Positions 22,320 through 34,486 of a DNA stretch of 64,000 nt are shown in pieces (the first letter of the stretch is position 1; every line of letters starts with the position of its first letter). The DNA is from Macrobrachium rosenbergii (Eukaryota > Arthropoda > Malacostraca > Decapoda > Palaemonidae), in the NCBI RefSeq assembly GCF_040412425.1, contig NC_089781.1, forward strand, positions 51,426,227-51,490,226, read 5' to 3'. The translations under genes were made by a program, and so were the position numbers. Below the pieces are notes generated by a model. It saw only the letters and a program-made list of their open reading frames with translations. It was not told the origin of the DNA and searched no databases.

Positions 22320-22896
22320 TTCATTATGTTACCCTCCATATTTTTTAGAACTTTGTAAAAATAAAGCAAAAAAGTCATATTAAAAGCCAACCAGTCTTAA
22401 CAACGAACTTAAGAATGTTCTCTGTTTACCATTTCATCCTAATTTCATTCCTGCAGTGCCCATTTTAAAAACTATTGATATTAAGTTAGTATTTAAATAT
22501 AATAATATTTTGAGAAATAAGCTAACTGAGAATAGCCCACCGAATTCAAACAATATTGTATACAGTATTCCTTGTAAAGAATATAATAAGATTTATATTG
22601 GTCAAACATCAAAAGGATTAAAAGTAAGAAGCTCCCAACACAAATATGCCATTTCAAGAGGCTTATCGAATAATGGCATTGTGGATCATTGGCTTAAGAC
22701 AGGCCATGGGATGAACTGGGATAAGTCAACGGCCATCTACAAGGTCAACGACCATCGAAAAAGAAATCTCCTAGAAACTGTCTTCATCGAAGCTACTTCC
22801 ACCAGGAATGTGAATCTCCACCCTGGATTATCCCTTGATCCTTTGTCCCTGTCTTTTTTGTTTAAAGAACATGCTGCCCAGATTAATAAACTGTAA
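22320..22896 (+). pseudogene. Penelope RT tail and GIY-YIG endonuclease
   Basis: The GIY-YIG domain reads NIVYSIPCKEYNKIYIGQTS with the downstream Arg-containing helix LKVRSSQHKYAI and the Glu-bearing block RNLLETVFIEAT (about 22770-22800). These are the catalytic landmarks of the Penelope endonuclease, which nicks the target DNA for priming. The 22456-22896 frame is intact to its stop, but the ATG at 22456 is internal to the domain structure. Upstream coding (LNNELKNVLCLPFHPNFI) is the last part of the RT region, so the protein is truncated. Confidence 0.88.
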
Positions 22897-23070
22897 CCCC
22901 GCCCCCATCTTCTGTTTTTGTATATAAACCTCTGTCAACTTCTTTTGTATTCAGTGTGAACTTGAAAATGTAGAATAAACTACGAAAGTACTTGTTCAAA
23001 GTCCCGGTTTTCACTCACCTTCCGACGTGGACTTAGTAATATTCTTAAGCACGCGTTCCGTTGTGCTGTA
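22320..23070 (+). mobile_element. Penelope-like element, 5'-truncated 3' end
   Basis: It carries the end of the Penelope RT region and a complete GIY-YIG endonuclease domain, then an AATAAA-bearing 3' region (about 22975). It is followed by TGTATTGATATATATG and a (TA)n array. The 5' part of the RT is missing, which is usual for these elements. Confidence 0.85.
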
Positions 23071-23073
23071 TTG

Positions 23074-23160
<87 letters not shown>
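23071..23160. repeat. (TA)n microsatellite
   Basis: Lies between the Penelope 3' end and the left LTR of element A and overruns the outer edge of that LTR. Confidence 0.95.
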
Positions 23161-23163
<3 letters not shown>

Positions 23164-23164
23164 C

Positions 23165-24301
23165 ATATGGGTTTATGGTATTTTACATTACTGGCAACAG
23201 AAACTTGATTTAATTGGCCTTGGAGTTCTGACTTGCATAAAGGGAAATTGTAAAAAAAATAAGAAAAAAGAGGAGAATTTAGGAGCTGAAGGCTCTACTT
23301 CATAAGGAAATGTTACGTAAACACTTGGGATAAGTTAAAGAATTATATTTACAAAAGGAAGCATTTGAAGGGAAAATGGATAAGTAAATTGATAAAGGGC
23401 TTGCAACGAATGAAGATCCTTCTACTGGAGTCTTGAATAAAGGCAAGGCACAGTCCAAGATGAGTCCACTGCGAATGGGTCCCTCTGCAAGAGAGATTTA
23501 CACATTACACGCCAGTAAAGGAACTATATAACACTGAATATGACTAGAGTTGCACTGAGGGTGCCAAAGACTCGAGGAATGAATGACCACTTTACACTCG
23601 AACACAGGACATTGGAAATGGCACTGGATAAACTGGCACAAGGACAGAAGTGAAATGCTGGTACTCCAAGCTTTCTAAAGGGCAAACTGTCGTGACTGAA
23701 AAGTCTTCACTTGCACTTTACCTTAGGGAAAGCGGGTCTCCGAAGAAGAAGGACGAGGGGCGATCATCGACGATGCACGCCATCCCTCGAGGATGACTGG
23801 AGTCGGATGGGGGAAATGAATGGTCTCTCAGCAAAGGTACCGCTCGCCCGTGTATATGGCTGTCCCCTTACGACTGCTACTGCATGGCTCCTACTCACGG
23901 TACTAACTGCTTAACTGCTTCTAGCCTCCTTTTAAGGCATGCGGCCAGGGGTAGGAGTCGTGTGGAAACGATTCGTCACTGGCCAGGTGTTCAGCGATTC
24001 GGTCGCCTCTTCCCAGGTTTCCTGCAGAGGTAAGACAATTCAGGCAGCTTAATTTGCCTTTAGAAATGCCGTTTAAGAAGCTTAGTTGGGCTGGGAGAGT
24101 GGCATCCAGTTTTTCTCCTTGCCCTTTTTATCTGTGTCATCTCAATATCTGTTCCAGGTAAAAAAGGGCAGATCGGAATGTTGATAACCGTGCTCTGATT
24201 TCTAGGTCAAATACGATCGGCCATGCAGTTCTCAATAAACAAAGGGTGAATTAGGTGGGCGGGGGGGGGCACGCTGTGCACGACTTCTGGTAGATTATAA
24301 T
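23165..24301 (-). repeat. 3' LTR of element A
   Basis: It matches 29394-30530 almost base for base, from GGGTTTATGGTATTTTACA to CTGGTAGATTATAATA. It contains a TTAAAAGG motif (complement, about 23928) that could serve as a TATA-like box. The extreme left edge is replaced by (TA)n. The termini are not clean TG...CA, so the exact ends are uncertain. Confidence 0.85.
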
Positions 24302-24318
24302 AGCTCCCCACGGAAGAT

Positions 24319-24350
24319 AACATACAAGCCTTCATTTGGGCTTGTATGTT
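24319..24350. repeat. 12-bp stem-loop beside the 3' LTR of element A
   Basis: AACATACAAGCC (24319-24330), an 8-base loop, then GGCTTGTATGTT (24339-24350). It is a perfect stem lying just inside the LTR boundary. Confidence 0.8.
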
Positions 24351-25574
24351 GATATCCAAGAAGTCGACACAGCTGGTTTACTTTACTCTTCTCCCAACAA
24401 GAAATGGAAAAGCTTTTACTTTACTCTATCCCCACGCAAAATGGAAAATACTTCCAACACATTAATACTAAACTACTTTAACATGGCCCATTAATTTCTT
24501 CAAATTTACGTTATACGTTACTTTAAGATTATGAGGACGATAATTTTGAGGCAGGAGACAAAATTTAAGAATTAATTTACATATAAAGTTCCTTAATTCT
24601 AAATCAACAAGGCATGCAGTCAGTACAGTATGCCTTGAAGAGGCTGTGTAAATGATAAAACAGCGTTTATTTTTGTAAATGACATCCCCTTTACGTGATA
24701 TTGTAATGACGATACATAATTCGCCAACTCGACAGCTGATGGCTGACCCTTACTCTGGGGACTCTGACAGTTGTAGGCGAGTGAGAATATTCGCGAGTTT
24801 TAATTCGCTAACTTTAAACCACGCTAATTTTATGCGTCCACTGCCCATAACTCAAGTACGGGCTGTAAATAGATACTCGCTCAATGTTATGACGGGATGA
24901 GCAGACAAAAGACGAGGGGTCTGGTACAAAACAGAGTTCTTAGAAGGAAGGGAAAAAAAATAACAAAAGGAAAAATTAACAGGATGTTACGAATGAAAAT
25001 GTGACCGCATACGAAAGGCGGAACACGTCTCGGATTTTATGAAGGGGGCATTTAAAATCACAAGGGCAGCAGTCTATGACTCACGATTCATTAAAAGAGA
25101 AAGGTAAACAAATAACTAAAAGAGTAAATGATGTTGGTAGAAAAACCAAGGGTAATAAAGTGAGGTATTTATTGTGTTATGCTGGAATTTATTGTCATTC
25201 ACCTATAAATTATGGCCCGGATTATCTCTCAGCCCCAGGGCTGGAAAAGGGGAACCCGAAGGGCGTGACTCCTTCAGGAAGAGCTGACACGCATGCCCTG
25301 TGCCAAGGTATGGGCGCAAGGGTGTGCCACTTCCCACTCTGTTATTCTCAGTGATTTATGCAGTTTGAGGGGAATGGATTCCCGTATTTAATTGCCTCTT
25401 GTGGTGATAATTTAAGAAAAAGATTAATAGAAAATGATAAGGGATAGAAGTTCCTGAGGAACGGAAGAAGATAGTGGAGTGCCTTGACATCCTCTTCTGG
25501 ATTTGAGGTGCCAAGACCTTCGAAAGATGAAATGGTGGCACAGGTGCTAGGGGAGCTCTAGAGCTCTTTGTAAA
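24351..25574. other. Element A 3' untranslated interior, no gene seen
   Basis: Only short frames without recognisable motifs. In a normal Ty3/gypsy element pol would occupy this side of the element, but the interval is too short and shows none of the RT, RNase H or integrase signatures. Confidence 0.6.
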
Positions 25575-26460
25575 CTACCTGGAAATTTCCACGCCCGTGG
25601 TAATTCTGCCGCGAACCTCTCCTGCTTGGACAGTCGTCCTCGTCCGGGGAAGCAGAGGGCCCAAGACTGGAGGGTGGCATGGAGTGCCACCTGGGCCAGC
25701 TGCTGCAACAGCTGACGCAGGAGTTTTCGGCGCTAGTTCTACCATGATCCGTTGCAGCTCTTGTAGTTCATCGGCCAAGTGAGAGATGGCAGAATCCTGA
25801 CTCGCGATTGCGTCTGTGATGGACTGAGGCAAAGAGGAGGCAGTCGGGGGCGGCGTGAGAGGCTCGCCGGTATCAATGACCAGCTCAGACACGGGTTGCG
25901 AGGTCGTACCTTTAGATGAACTTCCGCTGTGGTCGAAAGGAACAGTCTCTCTTACCGACGCTGGAAGTGGTGCCAGGCTGGGAGAAGAGAGGGGTTCCTG
26001 AGTTGGATCCCTTGAATGGAGATTGGGGTTGTGCTCTGGCGCTGGCACCAAGGCAGAATCAAGCACTATCAGAGGTTTCTTGTGCTTGTCGGTCAGGACG
26101 GACGGAGCTTGGCACTGCTTGGTGCATGCAAGTGGCACTGGCAGGAACTTGGCATCTCCGGGAATGAGATCTGATTGGGGCCCTGGCACTGGCACTGAGG
26201 CAGTGCTGGGCACTGGAATTGGATCGGGAACTGATCGGGGGGGCCATTGTACATCGTACTCAGGTGGCACTGGTAGGGACTGCACGTCCTCCTGGTACCC
26301 AGGGGGCGCCAGTCTTGACTGAGGGAGAAGCGGAGGAGGATTACTCGTGCCCGAGGAATGAGTTGGGGAATGTGGGCCACTGGATTGTCGTGATTTCTGT
26401 GGGGACTGAAAGTCCTGTCCCAGGATGATGTCACAGCCTCTGGGGAGATAGCTTGCTAAT
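25575..26460 (-). pseudogene. Element A proline-rich C-terminal domain
   Basis: The frame 26285-25575 encodes a protein dominated by Pro, Val, Ser and Ala (VPDPIPVPSTASVPVPGPQS, PLACTKQCQAPSVL), ending with a predicted helix ISHLADELQELQRIMVELAP, a Gly/Pro segment and an Arg-rich tail. It is the continuation of the protease frame after a break near 26460. Element B encodes the same order (PEQCQAP repeats, then a related helix and a basic tail), so this is a conserved domain of the family and not random sequence. Its function is unknown. Confidence 0.65.
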
Positions 26461-26893
26461 GCAAGATTGCAAATTTTTTATTGCTGAGGTCTTGTGACTC
26501 TCAATTGGACCGTAGGGAGTATCATTTTAAATTGATTTACTCCCTCGAACGTGACGAGTTTTCATCTATTGACGATAGCTCCATAGGGAACTCTGTCTGA
26601 GCCCGAGTCATCGAATGCCATGACTCGGCGCGCGGGGTGGCTGCCTCTGTGAGGGGCCACATATATGGGGCCTTCGGCGGGAGGGCCCAAGGACTTGGAA
26701 CTCTTGACGGCCAAGGCGACGGCGGGAGTATTTGACTTGTTATTGTTAGGGCATTTTGCCCATGAAGGAGAATGGCCATAAACTTTGCACGCCGTGCAGA
26801 AGGTTTGGCTATAATCTTTCCGCGCTGCCCCTGTGGAGGGCGCAGGCGAGTTATTGGGGTGTTTTCCGGGAGAGAGAGGCGCGGTTTTCTCAT
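26461..26893 (-). pseudogene. Element A retropepsin-like protease
   Basis: In minus-strand frames the order is ...VMAFDDSGSDRVPYGAIVD (active-site region; DDSG in place of DDTG/DTG) and, after a frameshift, a C-terminal block GCDIILGQDFQSPQ. Element B carries the equivalents VTAFDDTGAQISLI and GFDILLGQEFQSPP. The homology is clear from matching spacing in two elements. Confidence 0.72.
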
Positions 26894-27935
26894 TTCAGCA
26901 CTGCTCAGAGGAATGCCCCGTCCTTTTACAATAATGGCAAGTTAGGGGCTTGCCCGAGTTCCCATTCTTATGGGAATTTGATCCTCCAAGAAGGGGTGGG
27001 GATTTATCTTCCGTCCCATGGATCCTTCCTGAGGGTGGTGAGTTTCCCACATGTCTGCTATCTGGCAACACTTGGTGAGGGTTGCTGGGGCTTTTTCCAC
27101 TACATGAGTGGCGAGGGCAGGAGGGGCGTAGTGCAGGAAGTGCTCAAATTTAAATCTCTCGAGTACCTCGGCGGCGCTAGTGGCTCCTTCAGACTCGAGC
27201 CATTTGGCTAACGCCCGCTCAGAATGGTACGCCCAATCGGGCCAAGTCTGGCCTGCTTCCCTTGGCTGCTCTCTCCAACGTGACCTCCACCGCTCGGGGT
27301 AATCTTATACGCCTCAGTAACTGCTTGGCATACGGCTTCCCAGTTTCCCCTATCCTCTGCCAAAAGGGCATGGTAGGCAATGAGTGCCCTCCCTCCCAGG
27401 AATTTAGTGAGAACCAGGAAGAGTTCCGCAGGGGAGAGGTTGCAGCACTCCAGGACTCGTTCGGCCCTTTCAAGCCATACTTCGGGTTCAGACTCTGCCC
27501 ATTTTGGCATGAACGCGTGAGCTTGGCTGAGGGCAGTCATCCCCACCGCAGGAGGGGGAGTGGCGTTCTGTCGTTCTAACATCTGGAGCTCATGGGCACG
27601 CTGTCGCTCCCTCTCTTCCCATTCTTTCTCTCGTTCTTCCCATTCTCTCTCCTCCTGTTTTTCTTGGGTGATTCGTTCTTTCTCCTGGGCGATTCTCTCC
27701 TTTTCTCGCTCTTGCCGTTCTAACTCTTCTCGTCTCTCTTGGGCAATTCTTTCTCTCTCTCTCTCTCTTCACATTCTTTCTCTCTCTCCGCCCATTCTAT
27801 CTCTCTCTCCGCCTTGGCATCGTCCACTCACTCTTGAACCCAGTCTCTCAGAGCTTGTCCTGATAGTCCCATGTCCTTTCCAGCGGACATGTAGAATTTG
27901 AAGTCCTCGTTTTGTTGGGCTCTGGTATTAGCCAT
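26894..27935 (-). pseudogene. Element A Gag
   Basis: The start is the minus-strand ATG at 27935: MANTRAQQNEDFKFYMSAGK then MGLSGQALRDWVQE, where an in-frame TGA interrupts. An Arg/Glu-rich coiled coil follows (about 27810-27600). The capsid-like region is MPKWAESEPEVWLERAERVL and ELFLVLTKFLGGRALIAY through AVTEAYKITP. A perfect CX2CX4HX4C zinc knuckle (CHYCKRTGHSSEQC) is encoded at about 26934-26893. The N-terminal pattern and SCAN-like helices are those of arthropod Ty3/gypsy Gag. Stops and at least one frameshift make it non-functional here. Confidence 0.82.
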
Positions 27936-28284
27936 CTTGAAATAATGGTTATATGGACTGGACTCTCTAGCAAATCAAATATGTCTGAGAAGACTCAGGT
28001 TGTCTGAAAAGACTCAATTGCAGGAATCTGAAACACTCAATTGCTCAGACTGCAGGAGAATGGATCTGTCTGAATAAGACAGTTGATCAATAAGTCTGAG
28101 GAGACTTTGTTAAAGTTTAATATGTCTTGGAAGATGTAACTGGATTTTATGTCACGCTCGGACTTGGCCGGTTGTAGCGTGAAATTAAGGCATTGTTCTA
28201 ATGAACTAGAATGATCAGTCCCGTAAGGGCTTAGATGTGTGTGAAATACACTAATATAATGTCTCAAAAGGACTTGATTTTGGG

Positions 28285-28520
28285 TTTCCCGCAGGAATTA
28301 GAAATTCTCGCCTCTCGCGACGTAGAGTTTTTTTAGGAGTCTCTTAGGACTTGGAATTTGGTTTTCCCGTAGGAATTAGAAATTCTTGCCTTGTGCGACG
28401 TAGAATTTTTTAGGAGTCTCTTAGGACTTCTCGCCTCGTGCGATGTAGAATTTTATTTGGTTTGCTCGTAGGACTTGGAAATACGATTTGTCCCTTAGGA
28501 CTTAGAAATTACTACCAGGA
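28285..28520. repeat. Tandem repeat in the element A leader (~90-100 bp unit)
   Basis: The phrases CCCG.AGGAATTAGAAATTCT, GCGACGTAGA.TTTTTTAGG and AGTCTCTTAGGACTT recur two to three times between 28290 and 28510. It lies between the 5' LTR and gag. Confidence 0.8.
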
Positions 28521-28919
28521 TAAGAACCCTAAAAAAAATTTTTGCCGAGAGTGGAACAACAAACTACTCGGGAATGAATGAAAAAGAGGGTACACACGTG
28601 GGCAGGGAGCGGGGCGGGTAGGGGGTGAAAGGTTGTCTGACCCTCACCAGAGTTATTTTTAGATTCTGTGAATGGACCTGTCTATTTATAGACCGTCTGT
28701 GACTCCGGGGAATTTCCCGGAATGAGAGGATAACAGTAAAAATGACCTAGAAATTTTCCCTAGAAGCGGAGTTCAAAATTCCACTTTCCTAACACCTAAT
28801 TCGAGTTTTAACTGAACTGAGAGAAGTATTTCAGCAATGCCAGCTGATCCTGTCTTGTCCCACGTGGGAATTTATTCGCGCCTAAATAATTCACTAATCC
28901 AAAATGCGAAGTAAAATTT

Positions 28920-29071
28920 ATCATGGAGGAATTTTGTACTATTCCTCGAAGCAAAAAAAATATGGCAAAGATTTTAATACAGAGGAATTTCGCACTATTC
29001 CTCGAAGCAAAGAATATGGCAAAGATTTTAACACAGAGGAATTTCGCACTATTCCTCGAAGCAAAGAATTG
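28920..29071. repeat. ~57-bp tandem repeat, three copies, element A leader
   Basis: GAGGAATTT(T/C)G(T/C)ACTATTCCTCGAAGCAAA followed by TATGGCAAAGATTTTAA recurs with copies starting near 28924, 28981 and 29036, the third partial. Confidence 0.88.
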
Positions 29072-29393
29072 TTGCCACTGGTTATTTCCTAACTACCTAT
29101 CCTGAAAGGCATGCATTAATGAATCTAATATGGCGGTTCTCTTCTCTCAGTAAATACATGCGTCCCTATTCCTAATTCCTAGGAACAGTCACGATTGTAC
29201 AAAAAATTTTGCTAAGATAAACACATTACTTGCGTGGAACTATCTTGGTCTGTGCTCTTGGTAACAGGTTTGGAATTTGTCTCGCACCCAGCTTAGCTTT
29301 GCTGATAGCTGATCTGGCGAGTAGCAAATGCAGTGAAGCAATAAAGGGGAAAATGCAACTGCTAAACAAGATCTAAGGCCAGGTCGCCATTTT

Positions 29394-30530
29394 TGCGTAT
29401 TTCCCTGGGTTTATGGTATTTTACAGGCCAGCAACGGAAACTTTATTTAATTGGCCTTGGAGTTCTGACTTGCGGAAAGGGAAATCATAAAAAAAATAAG
29501 AAAAAAAGGGAGAATTTAGGAGCTGAAGGCTCTACTTCATAAGGAAATGTTACGTAAACACTTGGGATAAGTTAAAGAATTATATTTACAAAAGGAAGCA
29601 TTTGAAGGGGAAAATGGATAAGTAAATTGATAAAGGGCTTGCAACGCCTGAAGATCCTTCTACTGGAGTCTTGAATAAAGGCAAGGCACAGTCCAAGATG
29701 AGTCCACTGCAAATAGGTCCCTCTGCAAGAGAGATTTACACATTACACGCCAGTAAAGGAACAATATAACACTGAATATGACTCGAGTTGCACTGAGGGT
29801 GCCAAAGACTCGAGGAATGAATGACCACTTTACACTCGAACACAGGACACTGGAAATGGCACTGGATAAACTGGCACAAGTACAGAAGTGAAATGCTGGT
29901 ACTCCAAGCTTATTAAAGGGCAAACTGTCGAGACTGAAAAGTCTTCACTCGCACTTTACCTTAGGGAAAGCGGGTCTCCGACGAAGAAGGACGAGGGGCG
30001 ATCATCGACGATGCATGCTGTCCCTCGAGGATGACTGGAGTCGGATGGGGGAAATGAATGGTCTCTCAGCAAAGGTACCGCTCGCCCGTGTGTATGGCTG
30101 TCCCCCTACGACTGCTACTGCATGGCTCCTACTCACGGTACTAACTGCTTAACTGCTTCTAGCCTCCTTGTAAGGCACGAGGCCAGGGGTAGGAGCCGTC
30201 AACAAACGATTCGTCACTGGCCATGTGTTCAGTGATTTGGTCGCCTCTTCCCAGGTTTCCTGCAGAGGTAAGACAATTCAGGCAGCTTAATTTGCCTTTA
30301 GAAATGCCGTTTTAAGAAGCTTAGTTGGGCTAAGCTTCTCCAGGGAGTGGCATCCAGTTTTCTCTCCTTGCCCCTTTTTATCTGTGTCATCTCAATATCT
30401 GTTCCAGGTAAAAAAAGGGCAGATCGGAATGTTGATAACCGTGCTCTGATTTCTAGGTCAAATATGATCGCCATGCAGCTCTCAATAAACAAAGGGTGAA
30501 TTAGGTGGGGGATGCACGCTGGTAGATTAT
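29394..30530 (-). repeat. 5' LTR of element A
   Basis: Starts TGCGTATTTCCCTGGG on the plus strand. It is nearly identical to 23165-24301, with a 13-base deletion near 30519 relative to the left copy. At its outer edge a 24-base unit (CTGGTAGATTATAATAAAAT plus ATAT) is duplicated before the (TA)n array. Confidence 0.85.
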
Positions 30531-30552
30531 AATAAAATATATCTGGTAGATT

Positions 30553-30683
<131 letters not shown>

Positions 30684-30724
30684 GTTGCCACAAAATATCT
30701 TAGGATGCAATCAAACTTAAGGAC

Positions 30725-30931
30725 TATAGGATACTCTATGGGCAGGGTAAGTAAGAGGCACTATTCCCGTGTTGATGGTTTATTGCAGAAGCATCTTAAT
30801 CCTACGGTGGGCACAGGGCAACTAATTTTGGCGTGGACGGAGTTAGGTAATGCGTTGCTAACCATAGACATAACAACATTCCATTCAGTAGTATTACTGA
30901 TATCAGTAATATGATACACATTTATCCTACA
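30725..30931 (-). repeat. 3' LTR of gypsy element 30725-35803
   Basis: 207 bp. Aligned to 35583-35803 it shares TATAGGATACTCTATGGGCA and the long central part, with a small deletion and scattered substitutions. Confidence 0.9.
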
Positions 30932-31150
30932 TCCCCCCCAACCAAAGCTACGCATTACCGCAAAATATAGGTATGCTCAAAACTCAAAATTAGAGACAAA
31001 TAAAGGATATCACAATCAACAAAAGGCAAAATAAAGATAAAAATAAAAAATCAGCAAGGAATGGTTAATCGAAGCAAAACTTAATAATAGCTTAGCAAAC
31101 AGAATGCAATCTATTTTCCACCTTCGTAAACCTTCATCCAAGCTGGGCAT

Positions 31151-32612
31151 TTAGTTTGGCCTTGAACTATGCCTACCAAGGGGTGGGGGGCTGTGATGGC
31201 CAGCATTTACCTCCTGGTCCTGGGTACGTGGCACTGCTCCAGCTGGTTCTATGGTAGGGCACTGGCTCTTTGCTGTTATGTATTTCAAGTGGTGGCAATT
31301 CCTCCTCGACATTCTGCCAATCCCATCTATTTTGATTAAATACTGTCTATATGGGAGTCTTTCCATTCCCACCCCCGATTGATCCCACTTCTTACTGACT
31401 ACAACTTGTACCAGGACTTGGTCGCCTACACATAGGTATAGCAACTACCTTGCATGCAGGTCAAATAATTCTTTCTCTTTCTGCAAAGTTTTGACCATAG
31501 CCTTTTCTCTCCCTCGTGTCATTGTCATCCAATGATTATCCAAAAGCAAGAATTCATTCGCCATTGGGACAGAGTCCTGTAACTGCCTCCCCAACGTTAA
31601 TTAAGCAGGGGACTTGTCTACATCTCTTTGGGGAGTATTTCTGTATTGCATGAGGGCTTTTGCTGTGGCATCGGCGTCTAGGCTACCGTCAACCCTAACG
31701 TTGTCCCTTATCATACGCTTAGCAGAACACCCAGCCTCCTCACCTCGCCCATTAGATTGGGGGCATTGTGCTGACGAGATATGTAACTGCAACCCCCATC
31801 GCTTATAAAAGTCTAACATCTCAGCACTCGCCAAGTTCGTCACCCCCATCAGTGGATATCTCCTCAAGGGTCCCCCTACGGCAGAACCACCTCCTCAAAA
31901 CAGGGATGATCTTCGATGAGGTCACACCATTGCCAAAGTATGACAGTTTCAGCCACCCATTTAATCTGTCTGCATATGCTAAATAGCATTTATTATTTAA
32001 CTGAAAGAAATCTGCTACTGTTTTCTGAGATGGATACGCTGGCGGTTGGGTGGGAATGAATGGTTCTTGTTGTTGGGATGGCGAATTCTCATTGCATGTT
32101 GTACATTTAGACCTCTGAAACATTACATCTGCCTCCATCCCAGGCCAATACACTGACTGCTGTGCCCTACGCAACATAGAATCAGCGCCTTGGTGGCCTG
32201 AGTGTAGGTTAGGTGCCACAGTTTCCCTCAGAGCTTGCGGCACTACCAAACGTATGTGCCCCTCATCGAAAGCATAAGTGACCAGTCCATTGATATAGCT
32301 AATCCATTCCCTTACCTGAAAGTATAGCTTTAATGCAGGCTCAATCATATTCCTACTTTTTGGCCAGTTGTCATCTCTTACCCTTTTCAATAACAACTGA
32401 TAATCATCATCTTTGCTAGCAAATTTCTCAACATCTCCACTGTCAATTACTATGATGTCACTATCCACATCACAGAATGACGCCATCATTGCCGCAGACT
32501 TTATCCCGCATACCTCTTCTGCTTCCTCCACATCTATGTTGCTTGGCGATGCCTTTAGACTCGGGTACCGGGACAAGGTGTCAGCGACAGTATTTTTTTT
32601 TACCTGCCACAT
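31151..32612 (-). pseudogene. Gypsy integrase and C-terminal tail
   Basis: The frame 32612-31821 starts with NTVADTLSRYPSL, then the zinc-binding HHCC region (HSGHQGADSMLRRAQQSVYW with CTTCNENS), then the core with ISTDGGDE (second catalytic Asp). After a frameshift, 31867-31601 gives SAQCPQSNGRGEEAGCSAKR with the catalytic Glu region, and 31444-31151 gives LCVGDQVLVQ, the C-terminal DNA-binding segment. Two frameshifts separate the parts. Confidence 0.88.
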
Positions 32613-33912
32613 ATTTCACTGAGAATTTATACTGAAGGGTTTTTTCTTTCAAATGGAGCAGTCTGGGATTCTCACTGTGCTTCAACTCCCGATCGCCAAA
32701 CAACTTAACCAACGGGCGATGGTCTGTTACTAGAAGTAGGTTAGGGCAGCCCAGCAAGAAGAGACAAGCTTTTTTCAGACACCAGACCACAGCCGCCGCC
32801 TCCCCCTCGATAGGGCCGTAGTTCAATTCCTCTTTTGAGAGGTGCCTGCTGCCACACAAGGCTAGCTTCCAAACTCCCTGACAACAGAAAGGTACATCAT
32901 GACATATGGAAGAACAGTATTGCTGTAATACAACAAAGCCCATCTCTTCTTTACTCCAATCAGTCATAACAATGGTTGGTCTTGTCTTATCATAATAATG
33001 CAGACCCTCAGATATTAATCTACACAACTCATTTTCAGCATATTCAAATTTAGACATCAACATTTCATCCCAGTACACTTTTTTACTGGCCCCCTTTTTC
33101 AATAGTTCTCGAAATGGTGCCATAACAGGTGCCGTTGCAACGAAGGGAGCCAACTGATTGACCAGCCCAAACCTGGGCCGAACATTGGATATGGTGGGCT
33201 GTTCAGGCATTGGGAACTTCTTTATAGCAGCCAGTTTATCCTCCAAAGGCAGATATTTATCCTCCCGACATTATAGCCCACAAAATTCACGACCCTCTGA
33301 CAAAACTGGAGTTTATGTGGGTTAAGAGTTACACCATTCCTCTCACATGCTAACAGTAAATCAAAAGTATGCCAGAAAGCTTCTTCTATGCTAGAATCAT
33401 GCAGCAGTACATCATCAATACATTTAAACTTCCTCGGGATATCCATAATTACATCATCAAATCTTTTGGTGTATGCTTCCAGGGCAGGCAGTGCCCCATG
33501 GGTGTGCGACATTACCGATACCTCCCCCAAGCTTTCTACTTTCTTCATCCAAGACTACCTGATGGAATCCCCAGTGTGCACCACCCGTAGTCTTAAAAGT
33601 ATGCACCGGGACACTTGACACCATATCAAACGGTGCAAATGTGTGATGCATTTCCATTTTACAGCATGCATTGAGTTTTTGATAGTCTACGGTCCTCCTT
33701 GTAGTGCCGTCCTTTTTGCCTACCACCACCATGCGGGCACACCACTCAGTTACTTCCCCAGTAGGCACAGGTTGCAAGATACCCGCCAGAACGTCCTCAT
33801 CTATCTGCTTTTTAACCTCTTTTTCCCAATGCTTAGGGATAGTAATTGGTGTATGGTAAGCGTGTGGCACCGCACCTGGCAGCAGGTGAATGTGGTGCGG
33901 TTTGCCGCTCAT
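32581..33912 (-). pseudogene. Gypsy reverse transcriptase and RNase H
   Basis: RT begins at about 33912 (HIHLLPGAVPHAYHTPITIP; ARMVVVGKKDGTTRRTVDYQ). The catalytic box in the next frame (33548-33222) reads KCIDDVLLHD, with Cys in place of the usual Tyr. RNase H in 33246-32581 has RPTIVMTDWSKEEMGFVV and LLLVTDHRPLVKLFGD. The three segments are offset by frameshifts near 33470 and 33240. Confidence 0.9.
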
Positions 33913-34033
33913 TATGGGAAAGGGTCTTCTATTTACATTGAATGTTGTACCTGAGAAACGTTCCAGCAGCCACTGCTTGAGTAGGGGAACGTTATCCTCT
34001 GTGGGAGAGTATGGCAGCTAATTGGGTCTCTCA

Positions 34034-34486
34034 TTAACCCCCCTGTGCCCAAAACTTCATTCCCATGATATTAAAAACTGTGTGATTCAGGAAATTAGGA
34101 TCCACCAACCCTAATGATTTGCATGCACTTAATGACAGAAACAATTTACGTGTCCCATTGACAAAATACATACACTCACTTGTTGACATGCTGCCACACT
34201 TAATGTTAACCTGAGAATACCCCATTGCACTCATTAGACCTCCTGCTGCATGTTGTAACTTTACTTCCGCTTTATTTAGATTTTTTACATCAATTCCCAG
34301 ATTCCGTGCCTGGACTGACCCAGCAATGCATACCTCAGCACCAGTATCAGCTACAGCTTCTAATATGCAACTTTTATTATCTTTGACACACGAGACCATG
34401 ACATTCCGGTCGGTTGCGTGCATGACGCAGCGCCAACACTTAACACTTCTCAATCGGACCTCCCAGCCACTGACATCGTCTTCCAC
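34034..34486 (-). pseudogene. Gypsy aspartic protease
   Basis: Minus-strand ILEAVADTGAEVCIAGSVQA contains the DTGAEVC active site, followed by a flap-like region and KLFLSLSACKSLGL. It overlaps the end of gag by 37 bp in another frame, consistent with a frameshift-type gag/pol arrangement or with a decay indel. Confidence 0.88.

Larger units (their letters stand above)
23165..30530 (-). mobile_element. LTR element A: Gag-protease-proline-rich, no pol recognised
   Basis: Two direct repeats of about 1.1 kb (about 23165-24301 and 29394-30530) flank a 5.1-kb interior read on the minus strand. A candidate primer-binding site beginning TGGCGACC (complement of 29382-29389) lies 4 bases inside the upstream LTR. 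The interior encodes Gag with a coiled coil, a CCHC knuckle, a retropepsin and a proline-rich C-terminal domain, and then about 1.27 kb with no gene. I find no RT, RNase H or integrase block in any frame. Outer ends run into (TA)n arrays, so no target duplication can be read. Confidence 0.82.
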
